Numbered from the stretch's first letter, positions 26,129 to 35,707 are shown. The stretch is 64,000 nucleotides of DNA from Methanobacterium paludis (GCF_000214725.1 NC_015574.1:744001-808000), one strand, 5' to 3'. Translations and numbers: made by a program. Notes: generated by a model from the sequence alone, not told the origin.

Positions 26129-26461
26129 GTGAATAGAGATGAAATGTTCTTGAGACATATTTTGGATCAGATATCTTTTTTAAGGGAACAGTTCCTGGGT
26201 GTAGGGCCTGAAAATTTAATGGAGGACCCTCTACTTCAGAAAACCTGCTTGAGAAGCTTTGAAGTTATGGGCGAGTCCATTAACAGTGTTTCAGAAGATT
26301 TTAAAGATAATCATTCTGATATTGATTGGAACAAGATCATGGGATTGATGGAGAAATATATTAACATTGATAACGGGGTTCAATGGGATCTCATGTGGAA
26401 CTTTATAAAAACAGGACTTCCTGAAGTTGAACAAGAGATAGAAAAGGATTTAAATAAGTAA
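26129..26461 (+). CDS. HepT-like (DUF86) protein lacking the RNase motif
   Basis: A 110-residue helical protein resembling the DUF86/HepT fold: a long first helix (MFLRHILDQISFLREQF), the middle segment CLRSFEVMGESIN (typical RALEIIGEA-like helix) and IDWNKIMGLMEKY. In active HepT toxins the last segment contains R-x4-H-x-Y; here the equivalent reads LMEKYINIDNG, with Arg and His missing. No MntA nucleotidyltransferase antitoxin gene is adjacent. It is therefore either a diverged, inactive relative or a different protein with the same fold. I use the GTG at 26129, eight bases after AGGGG. Confidence 0.6.
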   Translation: MNRDEMFLRHILDQISFLREQFLGVGPENLMEDPLLQKTCLRSFEVMGESINSVSEDFKDNHSDIDWNKIMGLMEKYINIDNGVQWDLMWNFIKTGLPEVEQEIEKDLNK

Positions 26462-26517
26462 TCATCGAAGATATTTTTTTAATGAATTAATTTATTTTTA
26501 TTTTTAAAAGGCCAAAG

Positions 26518-27048
26518 TTAAACACTCTCATCCTGCTTGGATATGCAGAACCTGCAGAGTGCATTGGGATTTTTTTTCTGAACCTCTTTGACAGGGCATA
26601 GGTAATTTCCATCATCGTACCTGACTTTGAAACCACCGGGAAATGGTGTTCCAACAGGGTGTATGGACTCTTCACGGATGAAGGTGGTGTAAACAGAGAT
26701 TATCCTTGCGATTTTGAGAAAGCAAAGCTCCATATTAACCTTAGCATCATCTCTCTGCTTTTTTAGGGCATTTAGAAACTCTTTTAGTTTGTTAACATCC
26801 ACATTTCCTTTGTAATGTTTTTTATCATCTTTAATATCCTTTATCCTCGTGAAAAATGCTTTTGTGGATATTTTAAGGAGTTCATCACGATATCTGGCAG
26901 GTACGTACCTTGCATCGGCCCTTAAAAAAGTATCTGCCATCATGATATCTATAATATGGATGCAGTATGCTTCTTTTTTTAAAACCGACAGAAGTTCATT
27001 TTTACTGAGGTTCCCGTTTAGATCAAGTTCTTCGATTTTATCTGCCAT
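26518..27048 (-). CDS. DUF2115 family protein, copy 1
   Basis: A 176-residue cytoplasmic protein of the methanogen family DUF2115. It has helical N-terminal two-thirds with the family block ADARYVPARYRDELLKIS, then a C-terminal block EESIHPVGTPFPGGFKV followed by YLCPVKEVQ and CRFC, whose three cysteines could bind zinc. I start at MADKIEEL (27048), aligning with the start of copy 2; an extension upstream would overlap the end of copy 2. Function is unknown. It is the last of three tandem paralogues read on the minus strand. Confidence 0.8.
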   Translation of the reverse strand: MADKIEELDLNGNLSKNELLSVLKKEAYCIHIIDIMMADTFLRADARYVPARYRDELLKISTKAFFTRIKDIKDDKKHYKGNVDVNKLKEFLNALKKQRDDAKVNMELCFLKIARIISVYTTFIREESIHPVGTPFPGGFKVRYDDGNYLCPVKEVQKKNPNALCRFCISKQDESV

Positions 27049-27079
27049 TTTCATCCCACTTAACCTATTTTTAGGAATA

Positions 27080-27637
27080 TTAAACGCCTTCTTCCTGCTC
27101 TGCAATACAAAATTTACAGAGAGCATTTGGGCTTTCCTTCTGTTTATCCTTGACTGGGCATAGGTAAGTTTCACCATTCTTTTTAACTTTTAAACCCCCC
27201 GGGAACTGTGATCCAACGATATGAATTGGTTCTTCCAGTACAAAAGTCGAATATATGGATGTTAAATAGAGTATCTTTTTTGAACCCGGGCTTGAATCCC
27301 TTTCAGACTCTTCAAACATTTTTTGCAGATGTTCCACGGTACCTCTTAATTTTTCCATATCCACGTATGAGTTGTAAGGAGTTTCATCAGTTTTTAAACC
27401 TTTTAAATATTTTGAAAAAGATTTAATATAAAATCTTATGTAATCCTCATGGTAACTCTTCTGAACGTATCTTCCTTCCTTAAGCATGTTGGTGTAAATT
27501 TCCATTAAGTCCCTTATTGAAATGTCGTCAGCATCATTTTTAAGTATCTCAACAAGCTCTTCTTTTTTTAAAACTGACTGAAGTTCATCTGCACTGATTT
27601 TTTCACCCAGATCAAGTTCTTCGATTTTATCTGCCAT
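27080..27637 (-). CDS. DUF2115 family protein, copy 2
   Basis: A 185-residue paralogue of its two neighbours. The N-terminus MADKIEELDLGEKIS nearly repeats copy 1, and the C-terminus carries the same motif set (EEPIHIVGSQFPGGLKV, YLCPVKDKQ, CKFC). The leader, including the GCGGGAT ribosome site, also resembles that of copy 1, so the pair looks like a fairly recent duplication. A 31-base gap separates it from copy 1, compatible with cotranscription. Confidence 0.82.
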   Translation of the reverse strand: MADKIEELDLGEKISADELQSVLKKEELVEILKNDADDISIRDLMEIYTNMLKEGRYVQKSYHEDYIRFYIKSFSKYLKGLKTDETPYNSYVDMEKLRGTVEHLQKMFEESERDSSPGSKKILYLTSIYSTFVLEEPIHIVGSQFPGGLKVKKNGETYLCPVKDKQKESPNALCKFCIAEQEEGV

Positions 27638-27751
27638 TTTTAATCCCGCTTAACCTTATCTACAATCTATTGGCAAATGTTGTTCCATTTGAATTTTAGT
27701 GCCCAAGTTTATGCCATTATATGATATGGAATTATTAAATGTTTTTCTTCA

Positions 27752-28300
27752 TTAAACGCCCTCTTCCTGCTTGGCAATACAGAAACCGCACACTGCACCA
27801 GGATTATCCTTCTGTTTGTCTTTTACAGGACAGAGATACTCACCATCCTGGAACTTGACCTCAAAACCTCCTGGAAATGGTGTTCCCACAACATGGATAG
27901 GTTCCTCAAGTATGAAACTTGTGTAAAGGGACATGGTAACGTACAGTTTAGAAAAACAGGGGTCAAAATTTCCTTCAATTTCAAGCTGAGCTCTCTGATC
28001 CCCTAGAAGATTCAAAGCCTTTTTAAACTCTTCTAAATCCACATAACCTCCATGCTGAGATTTATCATTTTTTAAATCTGTTATGCGCAGAATAAATCCT
28101 TCCACATAAGCTTTTCTATATCCTTCCCTGTAACTGGCCTGCACATACTTAGCATCTTCTTTTAAAAAGGCAGAGGCCCTCATAATATCAGTTATATGGA
28201 TGTTTGAGACTTCTTCTTTTAAAACAACCAGCAGATCTGTCTTTTTAATCTCCTGGGAAAGATCGAATAATTTCTCGATTTCTAACATTTTAATCATCAA
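27752..28300 (-). CDS. DUF2115 family protein, copy 3
   Basis: A 182-residue paralogue, the most diverged at the N-terminus (MMIKMLEIEKLFDLSQE) but with the same family blocks: AKYVQASYREGYRKAYVEGF, EEPIHVVGTPFPGGFEV, YLCPVKDKQ and CGFC. It lies 22 bases downstream of the helicase gene on the same strand and may be cotranscribed with it. The start is ambiguous between the first Met and Met5. Function is unknown. Confidence 0.82.
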   Translation of the reverse strand: MMIKMLEIEKLFDLSQEIKKTDLLVVLKEEVSNIHITDIMRASAFLKEDAKYVQASYREGYRKAYVEGFILRITDLKNDKSQHGGYVDLEEFKKALNLLGDQRAQLEIEGNFDPCFSKLYVTMSLYTSFILEEPIHVVGTPFPGGFEVKFQDGEYLCPVKDKQKDNPGAVCGFCIAKQEEGV

Positions 28301-28322
28301 TTTTTCAGTGAATTTTTAATAA

Positions 28323-30395
28323 TCAGTTACTTTTATACCTGTTCATTATGGCTTCAGCAGTTTTAGGTCCTATACCATCTATTTTAACAAGCTCTTCCTT
28401 TGTAACAGATTTTAAATCAGCTCCAAAAGCATTTACAAGTGCCCTGGCTCTTTTACGGCCTAAACGTTTGATACTTACAACCATTGGAACTATGTCGTCT
28501 TTTACTCCATAGTACAGCCTTGCAGATAAAACATCGAGTGAGTTTAAGCCTGAATAAACACCCAGAACTTCACAGATCCGTTTGAAGAACTTCACAAGCA
28601 GTGATGCCTCATATGAAGACCTTCTTGTTGAAGCCGCGTAGACGTTGAAGGCGTTTTCAATTTCGTATTCATTCCTCTCATTCATCCATTCTATAAGGGT
28701 TGCTGCAGTGGCCTCGCTGTTTCCAATGTCCACTATAAATACTCCTTCTTTGTTCAACCGTTCCCTTACAGGCTCTTTACTTTTACGGCCTTTGAAGGAT
28801 ATCATTGGCATGTCAGGGGTTTTGCTTATTTCATATATGAGCTTGTGGATGTCTATTTCTCCATCCATTTTTGCAAATTCCCTCAGTCTAACTGCGGTTT
28901 TAACTGCGTAGTTGCTTTTGGCTATTAACATCCCAAATTCGGTTGTTTTAATTCCTTCTGGGGTTGTTTGGAGTATTCCATTTTGTATCAGGAATTCCAG
29001 AGCCTGGTTTATTTCGTACTCCATAGAATCTGCAGAAAATGCGGATAAATACTCGTTGTTGCTCATCTGGAACCCGTAAAATGTGCTACCAAAGAACTCA
29101 AGTATATCCTGAGGATTTCTTGCAAGTGTGGAGGCTATCTGAGTTATTATCTGTTTGTAAACAGCATCCTTGTTTTCGATAAGCTTTGAATGGGTTGTTT
29201 CTATTTCTCCATATACATAATGGTCTTTAAGGTTGTAGGCTTCATCAACGCTCTTTGCAATTAGATAGGAGTACCCTTCTGTGTCATATCCTGGACGGCC
29301 TGCCCTTCCTGACATCTGCTCGTAGTCGAAGACTGGGATTGGCTGGGGGCCCTGGCTTGTCCAGCGAGTGTAATCCCTTATAACAACGTTTTTAGAGGGT
29401 AAGTTCACACCGTACATCAAACTGGGGGTGGCTGTTATCATATAAAGGTTTCCTTCCCTAAATTCTTCCTCAATTATTTCCTTCTGCTTGTCGAAGAGGC
29501 CTGCGTGGTGGAATGCAATTCCACTTTCAACGCATTCTGCAAGTTTCAGGCACACTGCAGTTGGTAATGAACCCCTCTTTTTAGGCACATCCAGTATCTT
29601 TTCTGCAACTTCCCTGAAGGCCTTTTTTTTGTCAGCTGGAATTTTCCGTTTTATCTTACCAGCTATGTAATTTGCAAGGGACTCTGTGAACCTTCTTGTT
29701 GACACGAAGACCAGTATCTGGGATGATTCCTTGATGGAGGTATTTAAAACGCGTAAAATAACATCGTTTTTGTTTTTGGTCTCCATCTCCTCGGTTGTGA
29801 GCACATCCTTGTAAAGGGGTACCGGACGGTAATCATGCTCAACAACATGTGCATCCAACCATGAGGATAGCTCAGGCATGTTCTGCAGAGTTGCTGAAAG
29901 TGCTATGATTCTCATGCCAGGATTCAATATCCTTGAACGGGTTATTGCACATTCTATGGTTGGGCCTCTTGAGTACTCACCAATCATATGAAATTCGTCC
30001 ACAATAAGGAGGTCTATCTCACGTAAGGTGTTCCATGAAAAACGTGTGATGGCATCAAAGGACTCAAAGACCATAACGGCCAGGTCAGATGATGAAGGAT
30101 GTTTTCCAACGTTGATATCAAATTTTTCAAACTTTTTAAATTCCTTAACTTTTTCGTTTTGGATGGATATGAGTGGAACAGCATATACGACTTTGCCGCC
30201 GTTTAATATGGTGTTTAAAGCTGCCATAACTCCCAGCAGTGTTTTTCCACTGGCAGTTGGTATTGCTATTATGTAGTTGGTGGTGTCCTCAACGAATCCA
30301 GAGTCAACAACTGCCTTCTGGGCAGGGTTCAGCTCCTTTATTTGGGGATAACATTCTTTAATTATGTCCTTAATCTCGCTCTTTAAAGTGTCCAT
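28323..30395 (-). CDS. Ski2/Hel308-like DNA/RNA helicase
   Basis: A 690-residue superfamily 2 helicase of the Ski2 group. Walker A is PTASGKT (46-52), motif II is DEFH (133-136), motif III SAT, and motif VI appears as QMSGRAGRPG. A winged-helix and ratchet region follows (about 410-610), and the C-terminus ends with a helix-hairpin-helix (VKIDGIGPKTAEAIM). Hel308 proper acts on stalled replication forks with 3' to 5' polarity and shares this layout. This sequence is somewhat short and has DEFH rather than DECH/DEAH, so it may be a paralogue rather than the orthologue. It is first in a possible operon with the DUF2115 genes. Confidence 0.85.
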   Translation of the reverse strand: MDTLKSEIKDIIKECYPQIKELNPAQKAVVDSGFVEDTTNYIIAIPTASGKTLLGVMAALNTILNGGKVVYAVPLISIQNEKVKEFKKFEKFDINVGKHPSSSDLAVMVFESFDAITRFSWNTLREIDLLIVDEFHMIGEYSRGPTIECAITRSRILNPGMRIIALSATLQNMPELSSWLDAHVVEHDYRPVPLYKDVLTTEEMETKNKNDVILRVLNTSIKESSQILVFVSTRRFTESLANYIAGKIKRKIPADKKKAFREVAEKILDVPKKRGSLPTAVCLKLAECVESGIAFHHAGLFDKQKEIIEEEFREGNLYMITATPSLMYGVNLPSKNVVIRDYTRWTSQGPQPIPVFDYEQMSGRAGRPGYDTEGYSYLIAKSVDEAYNLKDHYVYGEIETTHSKLIENKDAVYKQIITQIASTLARNPQDILEFFGSTFYGFQMSNNEYLSAFSADSMEYEINQALEFLIQNGILQTTPEGIKTTEFGMLIAKSNYAVKTAVRLREFAKMDGEIDIHKLIYEISKTPDMPMISFKGRKSKEPVRERLNKEGVFIVDIGNSEATAATLIEWMNERNEYEIENAFNVYAASTRRSSYEASLLVKFFKRICEVLGVYSGLNSLDVLSARLYYGVKDDIVPMVVSIKRLGRKRARALVNAFGADLKSVTKEELVKIDGIGPKTAEAIMNRYKSN

Positions 30396-30782
30396 TTTGA
30401 TCAGGCCCTGTTAAAAGATCTTTGATATTAAAATCATGATTTATTAAAAACTAAACTTCAAATTTTAAATTGTAATATTTAATTAATAGTATGATTGTCT
30501 AGGGATAAAGACATTAAAATATATATGGTTTTCAATGAATCCTAAAAATTGAATACTAACTGAATAAGGAAATTACAGGGTTATAGGATCAAATTTGAGG
30601 TTAAATACTCTAAATGTTAGTATCACTTATTAAATGAGCAAAGTCCAGCATCATTTGTTGAATAAAAGGTTAGCACAGCATAGTAAATAAATAAAAGGTT
30701 AGCAACGTTTATTAAATAAGTAAAAAGGTTTATTAGTCTTAGATAGTCAAAATAAGAAACCTAAAAATTTTGAAGAAGAATT
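30396..30782. repeat. intergenic with a 15-bp direct repeat
   Basis: AATAAAAGGTTAGCA occurs at 30661-30675 and again at 30690-30704 (period 29), with a weaker third unit (AAGTAAAAAGGTTTA) at about 30718-30732. No gene or hairpin was seen in the rest, which should hold the helicase promoter on the minus strand. Confidence 0.55.
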
Positions 30783-31091
30783 TTAAAATTCTAAATTACT
30801 TCTCTTTGCCATTACAAAACTGAAACCGAGTAAAGAGCTCAGAATAAATATTTTTAATATTTCTCCTACCTTTGACATTCCTATTTCAAAGGGAGGTATA
30901 GCTAACTGCTGAATTTTTAGTAGATTGGAACTTCCAAGTCCCATTAGGGGATTATGCATAACTTCTTCAGAGCAAAATTCAATTCTGTTGTTTCTGCATG
31001 TTGTATTTGAATTTTTTGCAGCTACAGCAGCCCCAAATGTTGCCGTTAATAATATGAAGATAAGGACGGCCAAACAAGCTTTTTTATTCAA
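30783..31091 (-). CDS. small exported or membrane protein, unknown
   Basis: A 102-residue protein with an N-terminal signal peptide (hydrophobic core AVLIFILLTATFGAAVAA), an extracytoplasmic middle with two cysteines (CRNNRIEFC, possibly disulfide-bonded) and a C-terminal membrane helix (ILKIFILSSLLGFSFVMAKR) followed by positive charge. This is the layout of a small PEFG/PGF-like or archaeosortase-type surface protein, though the sorting motif is absent. The start is TTG with AGAAGGTG at good spacing. No family is recognised. Confidence 0.6.
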   Translation of the reverse strand: MNKKACLAVLIFILLTATFGAAVAAKNSNTTCRNNRIEFCSEEVMHNPLMGLGSSNLLKIQQLAIPPFEIGMSKVGEILKIFILSSLLGFSFVMAKRSNLEF

Positions 31092-31347
31092 TTTTTCACC
31101 TTCTAAAAAAAATTGTTATAAACATTTTTTTTATTTAATAGCTATCTGAATCTTTATCTAAATTTTATTATCTTCGTATGAAGTCTTTGATCTTGAATTT
31201 ACTCATTAATATAATTAACTACTAAAACGGGTTAAAAAATGCAATTAAGCTGTTAAAATTGATGAATTAAAAGATAAAAAAAATGATTAGTATATAAATA
31301 AACTGATTAATAGGAGGAATAAAAAGGATTAATTAAGGGAATGTACT

Positions 31348-31818
31348 TTAGTTCTTCTTCTTTTTGACAACGATTATATCTGAAATATTTGTTGATGGAT
31401 ATTGGCCGTTTTCATCTTTTTCAACACTTTTAACCATGTCCCAAATTGTTAAAAGTCCAACACTCACTCCTGTAAGTGCTTCCATTTCAACTCCTGTTTT
31501 ACCAACAGATTTAACTGATACATTCATTTCTATGGATTTAGAACCAACTTTAAAGTCAACTTCCACGCCGGTTATCCTCAGTGAGTGGCAAAGTGGGATA
31601 AGATGGTGTGTTGATTTAACAGCCCCTATGGCTGCTATTTGGGCTGTTGTGAGTACATTACCCTTTTTTATTTCTTCTTTTTTTATCAGGTCTAAAGTAC
31701 TTTCTTTAAGATTTATTTTGCCCCTTGCAGTTGCACTTCTTTTTACAACGGGTTTGTCACCAACTTCAACCATGTGGACACCCCCTTCTGTAAGGTGTGT
31801 AAATGTTTTTTCCACCAT
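31348..31818 (-). CDS. moaC: cyclic pyranopterin monophosphate synthase
   Basis: A 156-residue MoaC, which with the radical-SAM protein MoaA converts GTP to cyclic pyranopterin monophosphate, the first step of molybdopterin synthesis. The cofactor is needed for formylmethanofuran dehydrogenase in methanogenesis. The family blocks are complete: RSATARGKI near residue 28, GAVKSTHHLIPLCHSL (catalytic and binding His residues), VGKTGVEMEALTGVSV and the final IWDMVKS (with lysines of the active site). GGTGAT precedes the ATG. The gene stands alone on the minus strand. Confidence 0.95.
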   Translation of the reverse strand: MVEKTFTHLTEGGVHMVEVGDKPVVKRSATARGKINLKESTLDLIKKEEIKKGNVLTTAQIAAIGAVKSTHHLIPLCHSLRITGVEVDFKVGSKSIEMNVSVKSVGKTGVEMEALTGVSVGLLTIWDMVKSVEKDENGQYPSTNISDIIVVKKKKN

Positions 31819-32010
31819 ATGTCCATCACCTGCCTTTAATTTTGATTACTATAAAATTATATATTGATTAATAAAAACATAACCCCTCAATGGTTAATTT
31901 GGATAAATTTGAACTATTAACATTGGATTAACTACTCTAATTGGGTTAATTAAAGTAAATTTAGTTAACTAGATAAAATTTGGTTAATATAAATAATTCT
32001 CGAAAAAAAT

Positions 32011-33132
32011 TTATTTAACCCTTTTTACTTCAATTTCATGATTCTGGTTTAAAACAGTCCCATCCATTCTTACTATTACAACGTCGAAGTCCATTTCATA
32101 TTTTTCATGACATAGATCTTTAATAGTTTTAGCTATGCCATTAAAGACAGGATAAACAAGATTTTCTTCATCTAGAATGTCGATCATATCCTCTGTTGTA
32201 TTGGACTCAAAAATGCGTTTTATTAAATTAGTATCTGCACCTGCAAGCGCGGTATATGTGGTTATTATCTCACGCCGCCCGTCTGCAACGCTGTGTTTGG
32301 TGTCGAAGATCCCTGCGGCTATTTTAATGAGCTTTCCAGCATGTCCAAAGAGAACTATCCTTTTCACATCTGCATTTGATGCTTCCAAGAGCATGTATCC
32401 AACGAAGTTGCTCATCTGGACTATCTGGTCATCATCAACATCCAGAATCTTCCGGGCAAGTTTGTCCCCTATGTTTCCCGGTACAAAAACAAGATTTTCA
32501 TATCCCTGGGCCAGTGCAACATCTATCTGACATTTAAGGGATTCTCTGTAACTTTTAGATGACATTGACCTTGCAATACCAGTTGTCCCCAGAATTGAAA
32601 TTCCATTTACTATCCCCAGACGGGGATTCATAGTTCTTCTGGCTATTTCTCGACCTTTAGGAACGTTAATTGTAACAGAAACTCCTTTTATATTGGGAAA
32701 TATTTCTTTAAGTGTGTCTTGAAGGTTTGATCGTATCATATCCTGTGGGACAGGATTTATTGCAGCTTCACCTGCAGGAATTTGAAGGCCGGGTTTAGTA
32801 ACGATTCCAATGCCTTCACCGCCTTTTATGGTTATCCCTGGGCTACTACTCATCGTAACGTCTGCAAAAATTTCAAGATTTTTTGTAACGTCAGGGTCGT
32901 TGTAGGGCCGTTTTATTACGGAGGCCCTTCCTGAGTTTTCCGTTAATTTTTCAGAATGTTCAACGTCGATTTCGAGTTCTCCAAGAGGTGTTTTGATCTT
33001 AACAAGTTTTACTTCTTCCTTTATGGATAAGAGAGCTGCAACTGCAGCTGCAGTTGCTGCACTTCCTGTTGTGATCCCGTATTCATTTCCCTCGATATGG
33101 AGAGTGTTTGTTGGTCTGTCGTTGTTTTCCAT
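32011..33132 (-). CDS. cbiD: cobalt-precorrin-5B C1-methyltransferase
   Basis: A 373-residue CbiD of the anaerobic cobalamin pathway, which methylates C1 of cobalt-precorrin-5B with S-adenosylmethionine. Signatures are the N-terminal YGITTGSAATAAAVAALL, ITIKGGEGIGIVTKPGLQ, NPRLGIVNGISILGTTGI and the LFGHAGKLIKIAAGIFDTKHS segment. Corrinoids are essential in methanogens for the Mtr methyltransferase. No strong Shine-Dalgarno precedes the ATG. A TATA-like GTTTATATTAAA at about 33176-33187 suggests a short leader. Length is normal. Confidence 0.95.
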   Translation of the reverse strand: MENNDRPTNTLHIEGNEYGITTGSAATAAAVAALLSIKEEVKLVKIKTPLGELEIDVEHSEKLTENSGRASVIKRPYNDPDVTKNLEIFADVTMSSSPGITIKGGEGIGIVTKPGLQIPAGEAAINPVPQDMIRSNLQDTLKEIFPNIKGVSVTINVPKGREIARRTMNPRLGIVNGISILGTTGIARSMSSKSYRESLKCQIDVALAQGYENLVFVPGNIGDKLARKILDVDDDQIVQMSNFVGYMLLEASNADVKRIVLFGHAGKLIKIAAGIFDTKHSVADGRREIITTYTALAGADTNLIKRIFESNTTEDMIDILDEENLVYPVFNGIAKTIKDLCHEKYEMDFDVVIVRMDGTVLNQNHEIEVKRVK

Positions 33133-33278
33133 GTTACTGTCGTAGTTTTTTTAATTTTAGGCTTCTATTTTAGGTTTAATATAAACATGAATTATGTCCT
33201 TATGAATTATGTCATTCCTGATTTAGGTCCATAATGAATTATGTTTTTATATCCTCCCTTATTTTAAGCCTTATAATT

Positions 33279-33533
33279 TTATTTTTCTTCTTTGATAGCT
33301 TCCACTAACTCTTCCTTGCTTGGTGCTCCTACGAATTTCACAACACCGTTTAGGGCGATTGCAGGAACAGCCATTAATCCGTATTCTCTGGCTTTTTCCT
33401 GGTCGATGGATATATCGATCTTTGTAACTTCAAGGTCCTCTGACATCTCTTTTTTAACTTCTTCCACCAGTTCAATGGCCATTGGGCAGTATGGACATGA
33501 TGGGGATGTAAATACTTCAACTTTAACTACCAT
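33279..33533 (-). CDS. mini-thioredoxin/glutaredoxin-like protein
   Basis: An 84-residue cytoplasmic protein of the methanogen small thioredoxin type (as in MJ0307). The redox site CPYC (residues 13-16) follows the first strand, and the cis-proline loop VPAIALNG is present near residue 56. It should reduce protein disulfides using a thioredoxin or F420-dependent reductase. GAGGTG precedes the ATG. It is 146 bases upstream of cbiD on the same strand; the gap carries ATGAATTATGT three times (33187-33244). Confidence 0.88.
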   Translation of the reverse strand: MVVKVEVFTSPSCPYCPMAIELVEEVKKEMSEDLEVTKIDISIDQEKAREYGLMAVPAIALNGVVKFVGAPSKEELVEAIKEEK

Positions 33534-34446
33534 GTTTTCACCTCGTATTTAATAGATCTTTCTTTAATTAGATATAATCTTTAAACAACTTAACTTAAAA
33601 TGGTACTTTGTGGCTTCTTTTTGCATGTTGTTTCAGTTTCCATTTTCTAATGAACATTGCACTTGATTGAATGTTTTTTTGAGGTATTAAGCTTTTTTAA
33701 GTGGTGTTACTTTACGCCTGTTTTTTTGCAACCATAGGGAACAGAAAATCTTGGGCGTGTTTTTGTACGGTCACTGTTACCATGTTGTATCATCTATAAG
33801 CTTTTAGGTCTTTAGGATGTGTTGTGTATATACTTTTCCCTCTACAACGTTCGATATAACTCTTTTCAAACTATACTTTTCTGCAGCTTGATACGAAATT
33901 ATCTAATTCATGGGTTTACTAGTTATATCATTGTTAACATCGTTTGTATAACTTAAAACACAATCTATGGATTAATTAACCATTTTACGGTTGGATTAAA
34001 TTGATCTTGTTGTTTTTGTCCATTATAACTGCTTTAAGCTTCAGTACCATTCAGATGTTATATGTATTATTAGTCCTTTATAATGTATATAAACTCCCAA
34101 TTTTAGTCGGGTTTAACCTTTGTGGTATGAAACTCCATTTAATCCTATTATTATTTTTCCTTTAACATTAATAAACAATTTCATTTTATTAATAAATCAT
34201 TGTGTAAGCCCGTATTAAAACTCTGCATACTGAGGACGTATTAAATGCAATAATAAATAGGAACATTTTTATTCATGTAATCTATATCCTCAATTTTTAT
34301 ATTGGCTTAAAAGCAAAAATATTAATAATACTAACTTAAATTTCTAAAATAAGAACATAAGCACATGAAATAATATAGAAGAGGAGTAATTCTCTTTAAT
34401 AGTATTTAATGTGTATTTAAGTTACAGTTAAAGAAGGTTTGGAAAA
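33534..34446. other. long intergenic region, one weak structure
   Basis: About 910 bases with no credible gene on either strand. On the minus strand CGCC and CTGTT (about 33731-33755) face AACAG and GGCG (about 33715-33724), which could form a bulged stem, but no promoter supports an RNA. TGTATATAAAC at about 34084-34094 looks like a TATA box, yet no gene follows within 300 bases. It may be a site of gene loss. Confidence 0.35.
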
Positions 34447-34908
34447 TTGGAAAAAACAACAAAAATTCTTTTGATTGCATGTGTGATTTTAGTGGCAGCA
34501 CTTAGTTTAACTGTAGGATTAGTGATTGGAAATCAAATTAATAACCATTCAGTCGTGGATACAACAAATAACACAACTCCCGCAGTTAATAGCACAGTAA
34601 ATCAAAGTCAAGGAGTAACTAAAAGTCAAAGTGTACAAAATACTACCAACAAAAAATCAAGTAATGGTATAATAACCGCCACTCAAGCAGCGAATCTTGC
34701 ATTAAAATATGCAGAAGAAGAATGTCCAGGAGAAGTATGGAGTGTTAATAGTGTGGAATTAAATCCCTATGGGGTTTATGTGGTTGAAGTATTTAATCAA
34801 GCGGAAGTAGAAGCAGCAAAAACAAATACCCCAAACCCAGCAGATAAATCTATGGATGTGGATATAAATGCACATACTGGTGCAATTGCGTCAGGCCCAA
34901 CAGGGTAA
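34447..34908 (+). CDS. membrane-anchored PepSY-like protein 1
   Basis: A 153-residue protein with one N-terminal membrane helix (ILLIACVILVAALSLTVGLVIG) that would place the rest outside the cell. A low-complexity Asn/Thr/Ser linker (about 33-75) follows, then a C-terminal PepSY-like fold: a helix TATQAANLALKYAEEECPG and strands ending MDVDINAHTGAIASG. PepSY domains often inhibit or modulate extracellular proteases. The start is TTG, with AAGGTTTGG upstream. It has a paralogue 300 bases downstream. Confidence 0.65.
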   Translation: MEKTTKILLIACVILVAALSLTVGLVIGNQINNHSVVDTTNNTTPAVNSTVNQSQGVTKSQSVQNTTNKKSSNGIITATQAANLALKYAEEECPGEVWSVNSVELNPYGVYVVEVFNQAEVEAAKTNTPNPADKSMDVDINAHTGAIASGPTG

Positions 34909-35208
34909 ATCTATGCAGTTATAGAATGAAATGGGCATTTAGATTGTAAATAAGACAAAGTTATAAGTTCCAGAGCATAGTGAACAGTATTCAATCCAAT
35001 AAAATTTATTTTTTTATTTTCTTTTGATTAATGTGTCCCATATTCTCGTTTTTAAACATTTTATTTGAGATATGGTTACAAAATTTAAAATTTGTTATGA
35101 ACGTATAATGAGTTAGATATTCCAAAATATTCCATTTATAACACAATTTAAATAATTAAGATTGTTTAATGGATTGTTTAACTTATAATAACTCTGGAGG
35201 TTACTTTT
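34909..35208. other. intergenic between the PepSY-like paralogues
   Basis: 300 AT-rich bases. No repeat, hairpin or frame stands out except the GGAGGT ribosome site of the next gene at the right end. Confidence 0.4.
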
Positions 35209-35628
35209 ATGGATAATAAAGTTAAAATATTACTTATTATTATATTTGTTTTTGTTGCTGTAATAGGATTGGTCGGTGGTTTTATTTTAGAGGGCTATTT
35301 ACAGGATAATGATAAAAATACTTCTGTTTTAGATAATAACAGTTCCATTGATGTAACTACAAATATTAGCACAGATAATAATGAAACACAACAGAAATCC
35401 AGTGATTCTGGGTTTATTAGTCCACAGGAAGCAATAAAAGTCGCTAAAGAAACTGCAGGACCCTCTTCCAACGTGCGTTACGAAGCAAAATTAATCCAAA
35501 ATGGCCAAAATCCTTATTATTTAATTACAGTTTATGATACTAAGATTAATAGTACTACTTATGGTGTAGCCATTGGTGGTGCCAAGGTTGATGCTAAAAC
35601 AGGTCAATTTTTAGAGGGAATGGGATAG
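35209..35628 (+). CDS. membrane-anchored PepSY-like protein 2
   Basis: A 139-residue paralogue of the previous protein with the same layout: N-terminal membrane helix (KILLIIIFVFVAVIGLVGGFIL), Asn/Ser/Thr-rich linker, and a PepSY-like end with ISPQEAIKVAKETAG, PYYLITVYD and AKVDAKTGQFLEG. GGAGGT precedes the ATG. The linker sequences of the two copies differ completely while the domain ends are similar, so the duplication is old. The protein should face the pseudomurein wall. Confidence 0.68.
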   Translation: MDNKVKILLIIIFVFVAVIGLVGGFILEGYLQDNDKNTSVLDNNSSIDVTTNISTDNNETQQKSSDSGFISPQEAIKVAKETAGPSSNVRYEAKLIQNGQNPYYLITVYDTKINSTTYGVAIGGAKVDAKTGQFLEGMG

Positions 35629-35653
35629 ATGTTAAATGGCTATCAAGCTATCA

Positions 35654-35707
35654 AAAAGAGATTAATCACATCATAAAATAAAAAGAGATTAATCACATCA
35701 TAAAATA
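35654..35707. repeat. 27-bp perfect tandem duplication
   Basis: AAAAGAGATTAATCACATCA plus seven more bases occurs at 35654-35680 and again, without change, at 35681-35707. It lies between the second PepSY-like gene and the decayed transposase. Confidence 0.85.

Noticed and set aside
26129..26461. Functional HepT/MntA toxin-antitoxin pair
   Set aside because: The R-x4-H-x-Y motif is absent and no MntA gene is adjacent.
33715..33775. Bulged stem as an ncRNA
   Set aside because: No promoter at the right distance, no second copy, and the stem has a 9-base bulge.
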